Shown here piece after piece: positions 6,036-6,191 of a stretch of 6,191 bases of DNA; position 1 is the first letter of the stretch, and every line of letters starts with the position of its first letter. Position numbers and translations under genes: made by a program. The DNA is from an uncultured Lachnospiraceae bacterium (lineage in GTDB: Bacteria > Bacillota > Clostridia > Lachnospirales > Lachnospiraceae). Below the pieces are notes generated by a model that ran no database searches, had not been told where the DNA came from, and saw only the letters and a program-made list of their open reading frames with translations. Where the stretch lies: positions 1 through 6,191 of the forward strand of contig CAJOGB010000110.1 in assembly GCA_905233835.1 (NCBI GenBank), given 5' to 3'.

Positions 6036-6064
6036 TGGATATTTTTAAGGGGATTTGATAAAAT
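6036..6064 (+). promoter_or_regulatory. Possible extended -10 promoter for the downstream gene
   Basis: A -35-like TGGATA (6036-6041, 4 of 6 matches) is separated by 17 bases from TAAAAT (6059-6064, 5 of 6). TG at 6056-6057 is in the extended -10 position. Transcription would start near 6071, giving a short leader that contains the ribosome binding site at 6076-6081. It begins directly after the permease stop. No terminator hairpin is seen in the gap, so read-through from the exporter operon is also possible. Confidence 0.4.
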
Positions 6065-6086
6065 TTTCTTTGAAAGTGAGGAAGGT

Positions 6087-6191
6087 ATGTTGCAACGTGC
6101 GGATGCAGAAAATTTACTGAAAAAATATGGACAGGAGCATGTCCTTCGTTTTTATGATGAATTGGATGAAAACGGCCAAAGAAGCCTTTTA
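6087..6191 (+). CDS. Start of a UDPGP-family UTP-sugar-1-phosphate uridylyltransferase (cut by window end)
   Basis: Only the first 35 codons are present and the frame is open to the last base. The N-terminus contains LLKKYGQEHVLRFYDEL. This resembles the GQEHLLRFW stretch near the start of eukaryotic-type UDP-N-acetylglucosamine pyrophosphorylases (UAP1) and their bacterial UDPGP-family relatives, which are common in Clostridia. Such enzymes make UDP-sugars from UTP and a sugar-1-phosphate in the cytoplasm. The catalytic LxxGGxGTR loop would lie beyond the window, so substrate (GlcNAc-1-P or glucose-1-P) cannot be told. GTGAGG (6076-6081) lies 5 bases before the ATG. The gene follows the permease by 51 bases, with its own possible promoter, and is probably not functionally part of the exporter. 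Confidence 0.65.
   Translation, partial: MLQRADAENLLKKYGQEHVLRFYDELDENGQRSLL

Overview
The window reads as a chromosomal segment from a Gram-positive, low-to-moderate GC Firmicute, most likely a gut-type Clostridium relative (Lachnospiraceae-like). This is inferred from strong GGAGG-type ribosome binding sites, codon use, a split MacB-type exporter without any outer-membrane partner gene, and a eukaryote-like UDPGP-family gene start next door. No species can be named from the sequence alone. All genes are on the + strand and coding density is very high. The largest gap between genes is 51 bases, so there is no long non-coding stretch. I see no RNA gene, CRISPR array, insertion sequence or clear intrinsic terminator.

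Layout: (1) 1-1285 holds the end of a dTDP-L-rhamnose precursor cluster: the last three quarters of glucose-1-phosphate thymidylyltransferase (rfbA/rmlA) and a complete dTDP-4-dehydrorhamnose 3,5-epimerase (rfbC/rmlC). The rfbB and rfbD genes are not in the window. (2) 1332-6035 is a compact four-gene exporter operon: membrane-anchored adaptor A, a LolD/MacB-type ATPase with a TTG start, a second, different adaptor B, and a MacB-type permease. Junctions are a 16-base gap, an 11-base overlap and a 12-base gap. (3) 6087-6191 is the first 35 codons of a UDPGP-family (UAP1/UGP-like) nucleotidyltransferase, preceded by a plausible extended -10 promoter.

How the genes work together: the ATPase and permease would form the energised MacB-like core. 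The two adaptors are paralogues (barrel-sandwich, helical hairpin, beta-barrel, membrane-proximal domain) and could form a mixed ring above it on the outer face of the membrane. The rfb and UDPGP genes make activated sugars for the cell surface. Their adjacency to the exporter is not evidence of a shared pathway.

The most notable thing is in adaptor B. A 37-residue run containing 33 Asp/Glu, built partly from a GA(G/C)GAA hexanucleotide repeat, sits where the tip of the helical hairpin should be. Immediately after it the reading frame breaks and continues in the +1 frame. The break may be a real mutation, a sequencing error in an A-rich stretch, or (less likely) recoding at AAA-A. Adaptor B is otherwise complete on both sides of the break.
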